Assembly (NCBI GenBank): GCA_035582835.1
Contig: JAYKAV010002792.1
Span: 422,003-486,002 of the forward strand
DNA: 64,000 nt
DNA from: Phoebastria nigripes
Taxonomy: Eukaryota > Chordata > Aves > Procellariiformes > Diomedeidae
Reading direction: 5' to 3'
Both the position numbers and the translations under genes were made by a program. Positions 63,623 to 64,000 of this stretch are shown piece after piece (the first letter of the stretch is position 1; every line of letters starts with the position of its first letter). Under the pieces are notes generated by a model. That model saw only the letters and a program-made list of their open reading frames with translations, made no database searches and was not told where the DNA came from.

Positions 63623-64000
63623 AGAATCATAGAATCATAGAATCATTAAGGTTGGAAAAGACCTCTAAGATCATCAAGTCCAACCATCAACCCAACACCA
63701 CCATGCCCACTAAACCATGACCCTAAGCGCCTCATCTACACGGCTTTTAAATACTTCCAGGGATGGTGACTCAACCACTTCCCTGGGCAGCCTGGTCCAA
63801 TGCTTAACCACTCTTTCAGTAAAGAAATTTTTCCTAAGGTCCAATCGAAACCTCCCCTGGCGCAACTTGAGGCCATTTCCTCTCGTCCTATCGCTAGTTG
63901 CTTGGCAGAAGAGACCAACATCCACCTCTATGCAACCTCCTTTCAGGTAGTTGTAGAGGGCAATAAGGTCTCCCCTCAGCCTCCTCTTCTCCAGACTAAA
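63623..64000 (-). mobile_element. CR1 LINE 3'-end copy, minus strand, continues past the window
   Basis: The plus strand starts with three AGAATCAT units then TAAGGTTGGAAAAGACCTC, the complement of a CR1 3' tail. The minus strand is open from 63925 to 63710 and encodes the ORF2 C-terminus ([36 protein letters not shown]). The match reaches the last base (CTCCTCTTCTCCAGACTAAA), so the 5' end is outside. It is a different subfamily from the other copies, with an AAGTCCAACCATCAACCCAA block after the tail. It is well preserved. Confidence 0.93.

Noticed and set aside
1..64000. Bacterial, phage or defence-type gene cluster
   Set aside because: There are no dense long open frames, no operons or ribosome-binding sites, and the repeats are those of birds.

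Overview
The window looks like non-coding DNA from a bird. It carries CR1 LINE copies with the typical 3' end (tandem ATTCTRTG octamers on the element strand) and two solo LTRs of kinds I recognise as common in bird genomes. Single N bases and one 5-N gap point to a draft assembly. The rest is AT-rich, and no complete gene can be supported. Every long open frame is a decayed repeat, low-complexity DNA, or short enough to be chance. I see no bacterial, phage or defence-type system.

Layout. 1-8742: unique DNA with simple repeats, a possible tRNA-like repeat remnant (about 1676-1853), a TA/CA-rich tract (3310-3510) and a C/A-rich tract (5078-5168). 8743-9870: a 1,128-bp solo LTR, minus strand, with an exact 5-bp target duplication and an internal minisatellite of about 47 bp. 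10817-13410: a long rearranged CR1, minus strand. 16771-16915: a short CR1 3' end, minus strand. 24684-24820: an exon-like segment on the plus strand. 27479-27867: a CR1 3' end, minus strand. 38448-39064: a 617-bp solo LTR, minus strand, with TATA, a CRE-like site and expanded microsatellites. 40790-42160: the longest non-repeat open frame beside a CpG- and palindrome-rich island. 54465-54957 and about 58872-59000: much older CR1-family remnants on the plus strand. 63623-64000: a CR1 3' end, minus strand, running off the window.

How it fits together. All six younger retroelements (four CR1, two LTRs) point to the minus strand. One explanation is that the window is inside an intron of a plus-strand gene, because elements whose poly(A) signals match the host transcript tend to be removed. 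The best exon-like segment is also on the plus strand. Six elements are too few for proof. The candidate exon, the CpG/palindrome island and the possible regulatory stretches need alignment or RNA data to confirm them.
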